Source: Megaustenia siamemsis (taxonomy: Eukaryota; Mollusca; Gastropoda; Stylommatophora; Ariophantidae). Taken from it: a stretch of 64,000 bases of DNA. A program made the position numbers and the translations under genes. The notes below the pieces were generated by a model. That model was not told the DNA's origin, ran no database searches, and saw only the letters and a program-made list of their open reading frames with translations. Each line of letters opens with the position of its first letter. The first letter of the stretch is position 1. The DNA lies in the NCBI GenBank assembly GCA_032433765.1, contig JAVIAB010000008.1:40233736-40297735 (forward strand), written 5' to 3'. This document shows positions 52,746 to 62,720 of this stretch, piece by piece.

Positions 52746-53228
52746 GATCGTATCTCGTCAAAAGGAAAGAAAACCGGAAGTTAGGAGCTACAAACTCTAA
52801 ATTTAAAGTATCATTACACTAAGGCTTTCCGTTACCTTTTGATATATTTTTTACGTTTTTACAACCTTCTCCGATCATTTGTGGTAAATTCCGCACAGTT
52901 TTTGATACGCCCCTGCTAACAAAACAAGTGACATAAGCATGTGATGGAGCACAAGAAACTAATGGGGAGATAAATGGACCTGGAATCACTGCGTAAAAGC
53001 GAGGAGACAAACAAGTTCACTGGCTGTATGAATGGTTTTTAGCAAATGGGCGGAAAACAGTCTTTGATTGGTTAAAAGCAGGATTGTGAAATTGAATACG
53101 TCATGCTCTAAATTTAAACTGTACTTTTTACATTTCTACTGTTTAACTCCGAGCCTTGAATACTTACACTGCCTCTGTCAAATTACACCGCAGCCCAGAC
53201 AACACTAATCTCGCCTTGTTTATTTTTT
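52746..53228. other. No recognisable gene
   Basis: Unique-looking DNA. The open frame at 52819-53010 (minus) shows no family motif. Confidence 0.45.
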
Positions 53229-53441
53229 CTAGCTATACTTTCTGATCGCACTCAGAGCTTTTAGCTTGTTAGGATCCTCATCATTACACACACGACGAAT
53301 TCGTTGGTGTTTCATATCACCCCCGAGAAGCTCAAGAAAATCCCAGGAGAATCCTGACCCACGTGCACGAACTCCGTAGCACTGCCTGGGACCCACAGTG
53401 TTAGTATATTTCTGATGACAATTTCGCTGTGCAGCGGTCAT
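53229..53441 (-). CDS. Unrecognised 70-codon open frame, possible exon
   Basis: Unlike most frames here it is not repetitive and has balanced composition (starts MTAAQRNCHQKYTNTVGPRQ; later GSGFSWDFLELLGGDMKHQR, ending ALSAIRKYS). It has an acceptable A-rich context before the ATG and lies in a repeat-poor 0.7 kb stretch upstream of the 30-bp array. I recognise no domain, signal peptide or membrane segment. At this length an open frame by chance is common, so it may equally be noise or a fossil. Confidence 0.22.
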   Translation of the reverse strand: MTAAQRNCHQKYTNTVGPRQCYGVRARGSGFSWDFLELLGGDMKHQRIRRVCNDEDPNKLKALSAIRKYS

Positions 53442-53523
53442 ATTTGTGGTCTACTCTTTTCGGTTTTAATTGCCAATGATTCTTCAGCGTGCACAGAGTG
53501 CAACCGGAACCTGTTTAGTATCG

Positions 53524-54256
53524 GTATCCAAGAGGTCTAGACATCGGATCTCTCTAACCAAGAGATCTAGACATCGGATCTCTCTAACCAAGAGATCTAG
53601 ACATCGGATCTCTCTAACCAAGAGATCTAGACATCGGATCTCTCTAACCAAGAGATCTAGACATCGGATCTCTCTAACCAAGAGATCTAGACATCGGATC
53701 TCTCTAACCAAGAGATCTAGACATCGGATCTCTCTAACCAAGAGATCTAGACATCAGATCTCTCTAACCAAGAGATCTAGACATCGGATCTCTCTAACCA
53801 AGAGATCTAGACATCGGATCTCTCTAACCAAGAGATCTAGACATCGGATCTCTAACCAAGAGATCTAGACATCGGATCTCTCTAACCAAGAGATCTAGAC
53901 ATCGGATCTCTCTAACCAAGAGGTCTAGACATCGGATCTCTCTAACCAAGAGGTCTAGACATCGGATCTCTCTAACCAAGAGGTCTAGAAATCGGATCTC
54001 TCTAACCAAGAGGTCTAGATATCGGATCTCTCTAACCAAGAGATCTAGACATCGGATCTCTCTAACCAAGAGGTCTAGACATCGGATCTCTCTAACCAAG
54101 AGATCTAGACATCGGCTCTCTCTAACCAAGAGGTCTAGACATCACATCTCTCTAACCAAGAGGTCTAGACATCGGATCTCTCTAACCAAGAGGTCTAGAC
54201 ATCGGATCTCTCTAACCAAGAGGTCTAGACATCGGATCTCTCTAACCAAGAGATCA
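53524..54256 (+). repeat. 30-bp array, about 24 units, each an inverted repeat
   Basis: The unit is AGAGATCTAGACATCGG then ATCTCTCTAACCA. Within it AGAGATC and GATCTCT are exact complements around the 9-nt loop TAGACATCG. Left units carry AGAGATC, later ones often AGAGGTC (a G-T pair in RNA, a mismatch in DNA). One unit at ~53850 is 2 bp short. Both strands stay open (plus KRSRHRISLT; minus VREIRCLDLL) because 30 is a multiple of three. Confidence 0.95.
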
Positions 54257-54325
54257 GGGAAAGGTCACGTCATAAAGAAACCACGGATTAATTTTTTTCT
54301 ATTTTTGGAAATATCACCACGCTTT

Positions 54326-55404
54326 CAAAAAGGACATTGAGGAAGGGTCAGCTGAAATATTTAATAATCTTGGTATAGAGAGGACATTGAGAAAGGGTCA
54401 GATGAAATATTTAATCATCTTGGTATAGAGAGGACATTGAGAAAGGGTCAGTTGAAATATTTAATTATCTTGGTATAGAGAGGACATTGAGAAAGGGTCA
54501 ACTGAAATATTTAATCATCTTGGTATAGAGAGGACATTGAGAAAGGGTCAACTGAAATATTTAATCATCTTGGTATAGAGAGGACATTGAGAAAGGGTCA
54601 ACTGAAATATTTAATCATCTTGGTATAGAGAGGACATTGAGAAAGGGTCAACTGAAATATTTAATCATCTTGGTATAGAGAGGACATTGAGAAAGGGTCA
54701 ACTGAAATATTTAATCATCTTGGTATAGAGAGGACATTGAGAAAGGGTCAACTGAAATATTTAATCATCTTGGTATAGAGAGGACATTGAGAAAGGGTCA
54801 GCTGAAATATTTAATCATCTTGGTATAGAGAGGACATTGAGAAAGGGTCAGCTGAAATATTTAATCATCTTGGTATAGAGAGGACATTGAGAAAGGGTCA
54901 ACTGAAATATTTAATCATCTTGGTATAGAGAGGACATTGAGAAAGGGTCAACTGAAATATTTAATCATCTTGGTATAGAGAGGACATTGAGAAAGGGTCA
55001 ACTGAAATATTTAATCATCTTGGTATAGAGAGGACATTGAGAAAGGGTCAACTGAAATATTTAATCATCTTGGTATAGAGAGGACATTGAGAAAGGGTCA
55101 ACTGAAATATTTAATCATCTTGGTATAGAGAGGACATTGAGAAAGGGTCAACTGAAATATTTAATCATCTTGGTATAGAGAGGACATTGAGAAAGGGTCA
55201 ACTGAAATATTTAATCATCTTGGTATAGACAGGACATTGAGAAAGGGTCAACTGAAATATTTAATCATCTTGGTATAGAGAGGACATTGAGAAAGGGTCA
55301 ACTGAAATATTTAATCATCTTGGTATAGAGAGGACATTGAGAAAGGGTCAACTGAAATATTTAATCATCTTGGTATAGAGAGGACATTGAGAAAGGGTCA
55401 ACTA
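54326..55404 (+). repeat. 50-bp tandem array, about 21 units
   Basis: The unit is AGGACATTGAGAAAGGGTCA, ACTGAAATATTTAATCATC and TTGGTATAGAG. It is highly homogeneous: most units differ at only one position (AACTGAAA, AGCTGAAA, AGATGAAA, AGTTGAAA). Diverged forms are at the left end, so the array seems to have grown towards the right. Stops occur in all frames. Confidence 0.96.
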
Positions 55405-55599
55405 CTCGAGAAGCGACCTGTCGATGAACCATCTTCATCACACAACAGACAACTCCTTGTGCTCTGATCCCCTCCTCAGCACATTCCCCACTATGAAATG
55501 CTCCCGATAAACACAAAGCGAAAGCAATGAAGATAGTTTCAGTTCAGATGCAGAAACTCCGTACACCGACGAAGACATTGAATCCTATCTTTCTAAGGA

Positions 55600-55612
55600 G
55601 GGGGGGGGGGGG
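55600..55612 (+). repeat. G13 run
   Basis: Thirteen G residues just before the SINE-C head. Confidence 0.9.
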
Positions 55613-55935
55613 TGCCTGGTTGGTCTCAAGGCAAGACGCCGGCCTTGAGAGAAAGGTTGTGGGTTCAAATCCCGGCAGAACTAGTTGGGATTTTTATTCA
55701 TAATTTCTCTCTGCGGTAACCAACTCTGATCTCAGCAGTGAGGCCCGGCTTGAAACAGCAATTACTCATCGACGAAAAAAAATATGAGTACTTCCGAAGA
55801 CGGAGTTATCTGCCTGTACGGCGAGGGACCCCTGTGCACACGGCTGTCAGGGAAAAATGGATTAACATGCAAAATTCAGTTCCTAGTCTCTAGGGACTTC
55901 GCCAGAGGTCAAAGCTGTTGAACTCATCCCATCTT
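55613..55935 (+). mobile_element. SINE-C, tRNA-derived
   Basis: The head TGCCTGGTTGGTCTCAAGGC, AAGACGCCGGCC, then GTGGGTTCAAATCCC has the spacing of a pol III tRNA promoter (B box 55672-55682; TGGTTGGTCTCAAGG as A-box region). The body matches 47455-47770 (reverse). The 3' end is near TTCGCCAGAGGTCAAAGC. A leucine-type tRNA origin is possible from the long D-arm-like spacing, but this is not certain. Confidence 0.82.
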
Positions 55936-55966
55936 CCTCAGTCGCCATCTGCGACATGCATGGAAG

Positions 55967-56212
55967 ATGACAGTGGCTCTGTTCTTGTCTGCCCTGGCGG
56001 TGGTCAGTGCCCAGGTGGTCGGTGCCCCGGTGGTCGGTGCCCCGGTGGTCACACCAGCAGACAGTGATTATATAAAAATAAACACAAAATTGTATCGAGC
56101 AGGTAAACTGGTAGAGAAACTAGATGAACTACAACGCTTCGGCAAAAAGACTTCACAAAACAAAACAAAAAGATACAAAGATCCTAAAACAACGAAAATT
56201 TACACACGATAG
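55967..56212 (+). CDS. Possible signal-peptide exon of a secreted protein
   Basis: 81 codons. Residues 1-16, MTVALFLSALAVVSAQ, form a convincing secretion signal with a hydrophobic core and a small-X-small (VSA) cleavage site. Two VVGAP repeats and VVTPADSDYIKINTKLYRA follow. A strong splice donor, GAGCAG|GTAAAC, lies at 56102/56103. If it is used, the exon would end after ~45 codons and the lysine-rich remainder (KKTSQNKTKRYKDPKTTK) would be intronic read-through. The frame lies directly after SINE-C. I see no downstream exon I can name. It could be a real first exon, a decayed gene or chance. Confidence 0.35.
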   Translation: MTVALFLSALAVVSAQVVGAPVVGAPVVTPADSDYIKINTKLYRAGKLVEKLDELQRFGKKTSQNKTKRYKDPKTTKIYTR

Positions 56213-56626
56213 TCAAACTCTTATCTGAAAATTACAAATTTCGAAAAGTAACGGTGGCAAGATTTTACATGCCTGAGGGTTTCGTGATTAATAGACAATA
56301 GGATATGTAAGATTCCTTGGGTCCAAAATTGGCCAAACAGTGAAAAATTATAAAAAAGATGAGAAGGAATCTCATGAGTATGGTAAAAAGAAGAGGACCC
56401 ATTTGCCTAAAATTAAATATTTTACCTATTTATATATTCGTGCACGTCTCCCTCCAAAGGCTATGCAATGCCTCAAAGACACAAAGTTGCTATTAAACGT
56501 GCGTGGATCCCAAAAGAAACTTCAGGAAACATTCACATTTTTCACCAGCAGTGGTTATATGATCGGTGACTACTCCAAGATGAAGAATAAGAAGAAAATA
56601 AACAAAATTGACATTTCGTACAAGAT
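56213..56626. other. No supported gene; lysine-rich open frame
   Basis: The frame at 56340-56756 (plus) is rich in Lys and runs into a C-rich/A-rich tract. No domain is recognisable. It may belong to a decayed gene together with the frame at 55967. Confidence 0.3.
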
Positions 56627-56672
56627 CCCCCGCCCCCGCCCCCGCCCCCCCCCCCCAAAAAAAAAAAAAAAA
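56627..56672 (+). repeat. C-rich run followed by A16
   Basis: CCCCCGCCCCCGCCCCCGCC, a C run, then sixteen A residues (56657-56672). Simple sequence. Confidence 0.92.
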
Positions 56673-56759
56673 GTAGACCATTTCAAACACAGGAAACAGA
56701 GGTGCTTGGGTAGCGTGTTCGCTGTAGATCAGAAGAGTTTAATTCTCAGATTTTGAAGG

Positions 56760-56875
56760 GTTTTTTTTATTTATTTTTTTTTCGGTAGATACTGTATATT
56801 TTATTATTTTTTTTTTCGGTAGATACTGTATATTTTATTTTATTTTATTTTTTTTCGGTAGATACTGCTTTCCAG
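56760..56875 (+). repeat. Three units of T-run plus CGGTAGATACTGTATATTTTA
   Basis: TTTTTTTCGGTAGATACTG occurs three times in tandem at ~40-bp spacing, and a diverged TTTTTCGGTAGGTGG lies near 56920. It is a small tandem repeat. Confidence 0.8.
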
Positions 56876-57546
56876 TTCACCATGCACTGGAAAATATGAT
56901 AAATATCAGACTTTTGTTTTTCGGTAGGTGGTCGACCTGTCGTGATATTGATCACATCATCCATAGAATGTATCGTTGGTCAATATAAAAATGCCATCAC
57001 TAACACCATTGTCCCCGTACACCTCGGTTAAAGCACAAATGGACGCACTATTAACGTTAACTTATATACTCGAACAAGCCTCGGACTGAAAGGGATAGAG
57101 AAACACAATCGGGAGTACAGTACAACATTCATTGTAATAAAGATTAGAACAATGCAACTAAAACATCTGACATTTACAAATAGTATTACTAATGTTTAGG
57201 CATTACGGGGGATAGTGCTAGAGCGTTGAGTTGCGCGTAATGGGTTAAAAGCATTGAGATTAGTCAGATCATTCAAATACGGTTCACGTAATCTGAACTA
57301 CTGTTGTCCACATCCGTTATTAACTCTAGTGTCGTCTGGATATTTTTGTTCTGCAAAATTGTATCTTCTCGCTTTTTTCCCCTCACATAATAAATGTATT
57401 GTAAGGAACGGTTATGTTGCAATATTTATATTTTATTTGCAATTTACAGTTTAGTAAGCATTTACTGTGTTTTTTGTTGTTGTCTAATGATGAACTCGTA
57501 ATTTGAAAGGCAGAATAGCTCTGACCAAAATAGCATTTCAGATAAA
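56876..57546. other. No recognisable gene
   Basis: Unique AT-rich DNA with nothing supported. Confidence 0.45.
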
Positions 57547-57587
57547 TTAAAACGTCTTGCGCACCGAGTCTGTGCAAGACGTTTTAA
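57547..57587. repeat. Perfect 14-bp inverted repeat
   Basis: TTAAAACGTCTTGC (57547-57560) and GCAAGACGTTTTAA (57574-57587) pair exactly around a 13-nt loop. The role is unknown. It ends about 10 bp before the RTE-2 fragment. Confidence 0.85.
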
Positions 57588-57596
57588 GTCTGTGTT

Positions 57597-57790
57597 CAAG
57601 AAGTTCAAGTCTGTGTCAATAGAAGTATTAAAGCGAGTTCATAAGTGCTATATAAAGCCTATTCTGACATACTGAAGCGAATCATGGACAGTAGACAAAA
57701 AAATATATTTAAAAAACGATTAGAGGCCACAGAGATGAGATTTCTCAGAAGAATATTTAAAGTTCCCTGGACAGCTAAAAGACCAACGAT
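57597..57790 (+). mobile_element. RTE-2 LINE, left half of an interrupted copy
   Basis: It encodes a decayed VLKRVHKCYIKPILTY-like block, SESWTVDKKI and RLEATEMRFLRRIFKVPWTA, then stops at the 11-bp word AGACCAACGAT (57780-57790). The right half begins at the second copy of that word at 61852. Confidence 0.82.
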
Positions 57791-57829
57791 CTATCTATCT
57801 ATCTATCTTTCGTTCGCCTGAAGTATTGT

Positions 57830-58585
57830 CTATATCTGCAATGTCGTTTCCTGTATAAATGTTACTGTCTTTTGTAATTCTTGCAGTGGCCCATATAGTT
57901 TTGTCTGTAGTGTTGTATCTATGGGCCAATGGATTTTCCTCAGTCTACTATATTCAGTGCAGTCTTGAAGTATGTGTTCAGCAGTCTGGGGCGCCTGTCC
58001 ACATGTACAAGTAGTTGAGGTGCCGATCTTGAATTTTGTATACATGTGACTATGAAGTCGATTGTGTCCTGTTCTGAGGCGTATAATGATAACTTGTTCA
58101 CATCTATTCATATTATGAAAGGCATCCTGATTTGGGGCTTGTGGTCCTCTGATTGATTTGATTATCTGTTTCTTATGATGGTATGTAACTGGTGTATCTA
58201 GTTGTGTGCCTGTTGAACCTTTCTTTGCCAACTGATCTGCTTTCTCATTTTCTGGTATTCCACAGTGAGATGGGATCCACTGCAGGACAACCCTGTGGTG
58301 CTTGCAGAGTTCAGTCAATAAGGTCTGCAGATGTGGTAATTTTCTGGATTGTAGTGCCTGGAGTACTGATCTTGCATCTGTCAAAAACACTACAGGCTGC
58401 GGGCTAAGATTAATGTTCAGCAGTTTTTCTATTGCCAACTTTATTGCTTGTATTTCTGCATCATAATTGTGACAATATTTCCCTGTTGCTATTTTATTCA
58501 TATCCCTAGTGTTATTTGGGTACTCTATATATGCACCTGCTCCCCCATTCTTTACTGCACTCTGTGCTGATCCATCTGTGTACAC
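57830..58585 (-). pseudogene. I-type LINE RNase H domain and zinc-knuckle-like C terminus
   Basis: 251 codons in frame with the RT pieces. The RNase H tetrad is complete: Asp 4 (YTDGSA), Glu 44 (YDAEIQA), Asp 70 (FLTDARS) and Asp 117 (NEKADQLAKKG), with His 107 in QWIPSHCGIP. The C-terminal block CTCGQAPQTAEHILQDC has the Cys/His spacing of a zinc knuckle. RNase H would remove RNA from the cDNA hybrid. The Met is internal; the original protein was one chain from endonuclease to here. Confidence 0.85.
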
Positions 58586-58642
58586 ACGGATCCATAGGTC
58601 TTGTGGGTATTCTTCATCCAGGAAACTGAGAGTTATTGTTTT

Positions 58643-59701
58643 TCACTGTTGACTATTCTGTTCCTCTTTGTCAACTATTCCTTTCACTTCTGTCCGTATT
58701 TGTATTGATAATCCTGATTCCTCTGTCCAGGGAGTCTGTTCTGGTATGGGCAGTAGGGGGTTAACAGCTCTTGGCATGTCCGGTGTTTGTCTACTAATAC
58801 GCTTGGCTTGGTGGATAAAACTGCTTCTCTTAAGTCGTCCCAATGCAAGATTTTGGAATCGGTCCTTCATTGGATGTCTCGGCATGCAAGCAAATTTTTC
58901 TGCCTGTATCAGCACCTTTGTGTCCCTCCGTTCTCTCAGTGCTGGTATCCTCCACAATTTCTCCATCTCCAATATTGGTGTTGATTTCATTGCTCCTGTG
59001 ATGACCCTAAGTGCCTGGTTTTGTACTTTATCCAGTTCTTGCAGTGTGGTGTTTGATGCTGAGCACCATGCAGATGATCCATATTCTAAATGTGGGCGTA
59101 TACTCTGTTGGTAAACTTTACTGAGTATTTTCCCACTCGCACCCCACGTAGTTCCACACAGCTTTCTTAGAATAGCCAATTTTCTCCTTGCTTTTTGGGT
59201 TGGCTTATTTATCTGCTGTTTCCAAGATAGTTTGTTATCAAATGTAACTCCGAGATACGTAGCTTGTATGTCTTCTTTCACAGGCTCATTGTTTATGTAG
59301 ATGGCTCCTGCTTTTTGTTTTGGGGAAAGAGTGAAAAGTGTAGTACTGCATTTGTCTGTATTGATGCTGATACACCATCTATTTGTCCATGAATTCAGTG
59401 CATTCATAGCTCTTTGTAACAATTTGGAGGCCACTGTTGCATACTCCTCTGTGCACCACATTACCAAGTCATCTGCATACATAGCCACTTTGATACCATG
59501 TGGTAGTTCAGTAACTAGGTCATTGATGTAGATCAGAAAAAGTGTTGGAGATAGTACCCCTCCCTGTGGAACGCCCTGGCGCAGTAAGACCTTCTTACTC
59601 TTAAGACCATCCAGTTGCACTCTGGCTCTCCTATTATGCAGGTATGCTTTGACCCATTTGTACATCCTGCCATTTACTCCATAATTTCTCAGTTTCTTCA
59701 A
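58643..59701 (-). pseudogene. I-type LINE reverse transcriptase, central and thumb region
   Basis: 352 codons in the same frame as 59849-60832 (start codons 1131 bp apart). Between the stop at 59849 and this Met the frame encodes AAWIDLKKAFDKVWKEGLL, the first catalytic Asp block. GVPQGGVLSP is at residues 43-52 and YADD at 75-78 (catalytic pair intact). WKQQINKPTQKARRKLAILR and IRPHLEYGSSAW follow. A TGA at 58643 separates it from the RNase H part, again without a frame change. Confidence 0.85.
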
Positions 59702-59848
59702 AAGCCCTTCCTTCCATACCTTATCAAATGCTTTCTTTAGGTCTATCCATGCTGCTAGTACCAGTTTCTTTTCTTGAAACGCATCCTCAATTTCCTGGGA
59801 AAGATAGGTTGCCTGATCTTCGGTAGAGTAACACTGTCTAAAGCCTGC

Positions 59849-60832
59849 TTATTGTGGGACAAGGAGATTTTCACTTTCCAGGTACCACTGCAGTCTGAGA
59901 TTGATTATACGTTCCATTGTTTTGCACAAACAGCTTGTAAGGCTGATTGGTCTATAGCTGGATGTCATTGAACCATCTTTTCCTGGCTTTAGTAATGGTA
60001 TCATAATTCCTTCTCTCCATGCCTGTGGCACTTTACCTGTGATCCAGCAAATGTTGTAGATCTGCAGTAGTTTTGCTTTAGCTGCTGTTCCCAAGTTCTT
60101 AATCATTTCATTAGACACTCCATCACTACCTGGTGACTTTTTCATTTTTAATTTGGATATTGCCAGCTCTAGCTCACTTTGTGTAATGGGTATTTCCATG
60201 ACTTCATGTGCGGTCTCTTCTTGTCTTGCATTTTTTTGTTTTAGACGGGTCTCTTGACGTTTCTCTAGGCTAATTTCAATATTATTGTCATTTGCAAAGG
60301 AGTCTGCAAAGTAATTTGCTGCATGTTTACCTGTTAGAATGTTTCCATCCTTCTTCAGTGTAATTTTGGTGTTCCTTTCTGTACCCTCATCATTCAGCTG
60401 TTTTACAAGCTTCCACACTTTTCTTGTGTCTCGTTCTAGATTCAAGGACTCTGTTTTCTCTTTCCAGCTTCTCCGTCTGGCTTGTAGTTTAGCCCATTGA
60501 AATTTGGCTTTAGCATGTTGATAGTTGTTGTGGTGTTCCTGGCAAGGGATATTTTCTGCTTGCTTTCGAGATATTTCCATGTCATTGTGCAGTTGCTCTA
60601 GTTCACTACTGCAGTATGGTTTGTAGTGTTTCCGTGCCCCTCTAGGTATTGTTTCACTGGCAGCTTGTATTATTAGTCTACTGAATTCATCAACTATTTT
60701 GTTGATGTCTCTGTCTGTATTTATATCTTTAGTCAGTACACTGGTATAATGTTGATACATTTTCCAGTCTGCCTTTTTGTAATTCCATCTGGAGAGAGTG
60801 CTGCTCTCCCTGACAGCCTTATTTTGTAACAC
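59849..60832 (-). pseudogene. I-type LINE, end of endonuclease and start of reverse transcriptase
   Basis: 327 codons from an internal Met; the frame is open about 150 bp further upstream and includes QLGGSDHRPVFLVLQ, the last endonuclease motif. It contains KSPGSDGVSNEMIKNLG and IPLLKPGKDGSMTSSYRPIS, conserved blocks at the start of the reverse transcriptase. It ends at a TAA (59849) that interrupts LLVPQ-AGFRQCYSTEDQ. The next piece of the protein continues in the same frame, so this is a single nonsense change. Confidence 0.82.
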
Positions 60833-61127
60833 TAAAAAGACAGGTCGGTGGTCGCTGCCTCCAAGTTGTTTCCCAACAATACGTGTGATATTCCAATCTA
60901 GGTCTGGTGAATGGAAAGCAAGGTCTGGTGTAGATGTGGTATGCCATGATCTGGAATAGAATGTTGGTGGATCTGTTGTCTGGTTAATAGTATAAGCCCA
61001 TTGTCATCCTGCCAATTTTCAAGTTCTTCACCTCTCTTGTCCATATCTTCATAGCCCCAGCACTGTGAATGGCTGTTAAAGTCTCCACATACAATTATTC
61101 TTTCTTTTAATGTAATTGTGTCTAGAG

Positions 61128-61466
61128 CTAGTGGGCGGTCACTCGGACAGTAGTAGTTAAGTAGGTGAAAGTCTGTATTTCTGTCCTGAGGTGCAGTATT
61201 TGATATTCTGCCCCATCCATATACACTTCAATCTGACATTCATTAATGTTGTTCCTTACAAGTGTCAGTATTCCGCCCTTTTGTCTGTTTTTTCTGTCAG
61301 ATCGGTAGCACTGGTATCCCTTATTGTTCAAGGATATGTCGTTGTTTAGATGGGTTTCCTGCAAACAGCATATGCTTACTTGTTCTTCATGCAGGATATT
61401 TTCTAATTCTATCTTTTTACTGTACCCATCTCTTTTGCTGTTGATGCCTTCAGCATTCCAGTGCAT
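61128..61466 (-). pseudogene. I-type LINE endonuclease, N-terminal part
   Basis: 112 codons beginning MHWNAEGINSKRDGYSKK. WNAEG (3-7) and CLQETHL (34-40; catalytic Glu 37) are the first two motifs of the apurinic-like endonuclease. The same frame is open upstream of the Met (GQPKIRPLKIMHWN), so the true start is uncertain. After residue ~105 the frame is lost: the expected continuation (SDRPLALDTITLKERIIVCG then DFNSHSQCWGYED) lies in another frame at 61000-61130. Confidence 0.8.
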
Positions 61467-61851
61467 TATTTTGAGTGGTCTTATTTTGGGTTGGCCAGTA
61501 GCTCTATTCTCTCGCCCCCTGACTCCACAGAGCGGTTGAGAAGGACATCAAGTAATAGAGGTTGGGCCCTTTCGAGGCTGAGGGCACGGCGCTGCACCTG
61601 CCTGAGTGTCCATCACAGGGCGAGTGCCATATCGATTTGCGGTTATAGACATGCTTCCCATTGGCGTGAGTGTCTGGCATCCTGATTGTTGTAGTGCGCC
61701 TTTTGGCTGGTTGCCTCCGACTTCAGCACTTAAAATTTCTAGAGCAGACTGTGGTCTTGCACGGGTGTAGGAAGGCCTGGCCAGTCTTGGTTTTCAGTCC
61801 CTGGTGACTGTTAAGCCCCATCCCCACGACAAGGAGCTGGCCTTGATGAGG

Positions 61852-62155
61852 AGACCAACGATGAAATTCTCAAAGAGGTCAAAACAAAAAGGAGCTCATA
61901 AGAACAACACAAAGAAACAATCCACAGTTTTCGGGAACACCTTGAGAAGAGGAAATTTGAAATACTTGGTTACAACTGGCAAAATACAGGAAAAGAGAGA
62001 TCGCAGACGACAAAGAGAGAAAATACTAAATAAACAGCTTGATGTCAAGTCAGGGAAAACTGTCAACAACCGAATTGATACGACGCACGGTGGATTGAAG
62101 ATTGTGGAAGGACATGATCGCCTACGCTTACCGGTATGGCACATGATGATGATGA
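61852..62155 (+). mobile_element. RTE-2 LINE, right half of the interrupted copy
   Basis: It resumes at AGACCAACGATGAAATTCTC, the direct continuation of the 57597-57790 fragment, and runs through a decayed QSTVFGNTLRRGNLKYLVTT, GKIQEKRDRRRQREKIL, then TTHGGLKIVEGHDRL, ending in GGCACATGATGATGATGAA. With the I-type LINE and one target repeat removed, the two halves align with 40765-41116 and 50985-51395. Confidence 0.85.
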
Positions 62156-62159
62156 AGTT

Positions 62160-62720
62160 AAAAAGTTGTTACTTAGTTCCATAACATAACCCTCTCTGTC
62201 ATGGCTGCTGGTTATGTCTAGGCCAACCACAATGTAATGAGAATTATCCTCGGACAGTTCCAATGATATAATTAGTCTGATGAAACGTGTCAGACGAATG
62301 ACAGGATACAGTCTGAAAGATAAGATCAGAATTGAAGAACTGAGAAAAAGATAGGAATAGCCCCCGCCATAGAATATATAAAGAAACAACAGATAAAATG
62401 GTTTGGCCACGTGACACGGCAGAAAGATCAAAACACAACACAACGAGCCCTCAATAAACGTGGCGAGAATACCAGACCCTAAGGTCGAGCACAAAAAAGA
62501 TGAATCCATGGAATATTTGAAGCACTAGGTAACATAACAGCAGCAGAGGCGAAGAGAAGAGCAAAAGACCGCAAATTATATCTTCCCGCGACGCTGAAAG
62601 GCAAATGAGGAAGAAAAGAATACGAAGAGACAATGAAACTTAGAACAGTTCTACTTTGGACCGAAGATGACAAGAAAGCAATCTGGAGAGAATCATGACA
62701 AGGAATGGTGCCCAGAGAAT
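62160..62720 (+). mobile_element. LINE-5, 3'-terminal fragment
   Basis: Plus-strand blocks MKRVRRMTGYSLKDKIRIEE, IKKQQIKWFGHVTRQ, GNITAAEAKRRAKDRKLYLP and ATLKGK, then TVLLWTEDDKKAIWRES. Several stops. Same family as 23755-24165. Confidence 0.75.

Larger units (their letters stand above)
57791..61851 (-). mobile_element. I-superfamily LINE (EN-RT-RNase H), 4.06 kb, inserted in RTE-2
   Basis: Flanked by AGACCAACGAT (57780-57790 and 61852-61862). The minus strand gives ~385 bp upstream of the endonuclease, then endonuclease, reverse transcriptase, RNase H and a zinc-knuckle-like C terminus, ending in a GATA tail (plus-strand ATCTATCTATCTATC at 57790-57806). The 5' 385 bp holds a second frame ending in VESGGERIELLANPK just before the endonuclease, which may be the end of a lost first protein. 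The element is therefore probably 5' truncated within that first frame. RNase H at the C terminus fits the I superfamily (I/Nimb and relatives). Inactivating lesions: a frameshift near 61130, another near 60975, and in-frame stops at 59849 and 58643. Confidence 0.9.

Noticed and set aside
53470..54129. Arg/Ser-rich (KRSRHRISLT) protein resembling SR or protamine-like sequence
   Set aside because: The opposite strand is equally open, unit length is a multiple of three, and the frame is confined to the 30-bp array.
57830..58585. Host ribonuclease H gene
   Set aside because: The domain is in frame with a LINE reverse transcriptase, interrupted only by a stop, and lies inside an element with target duplications.
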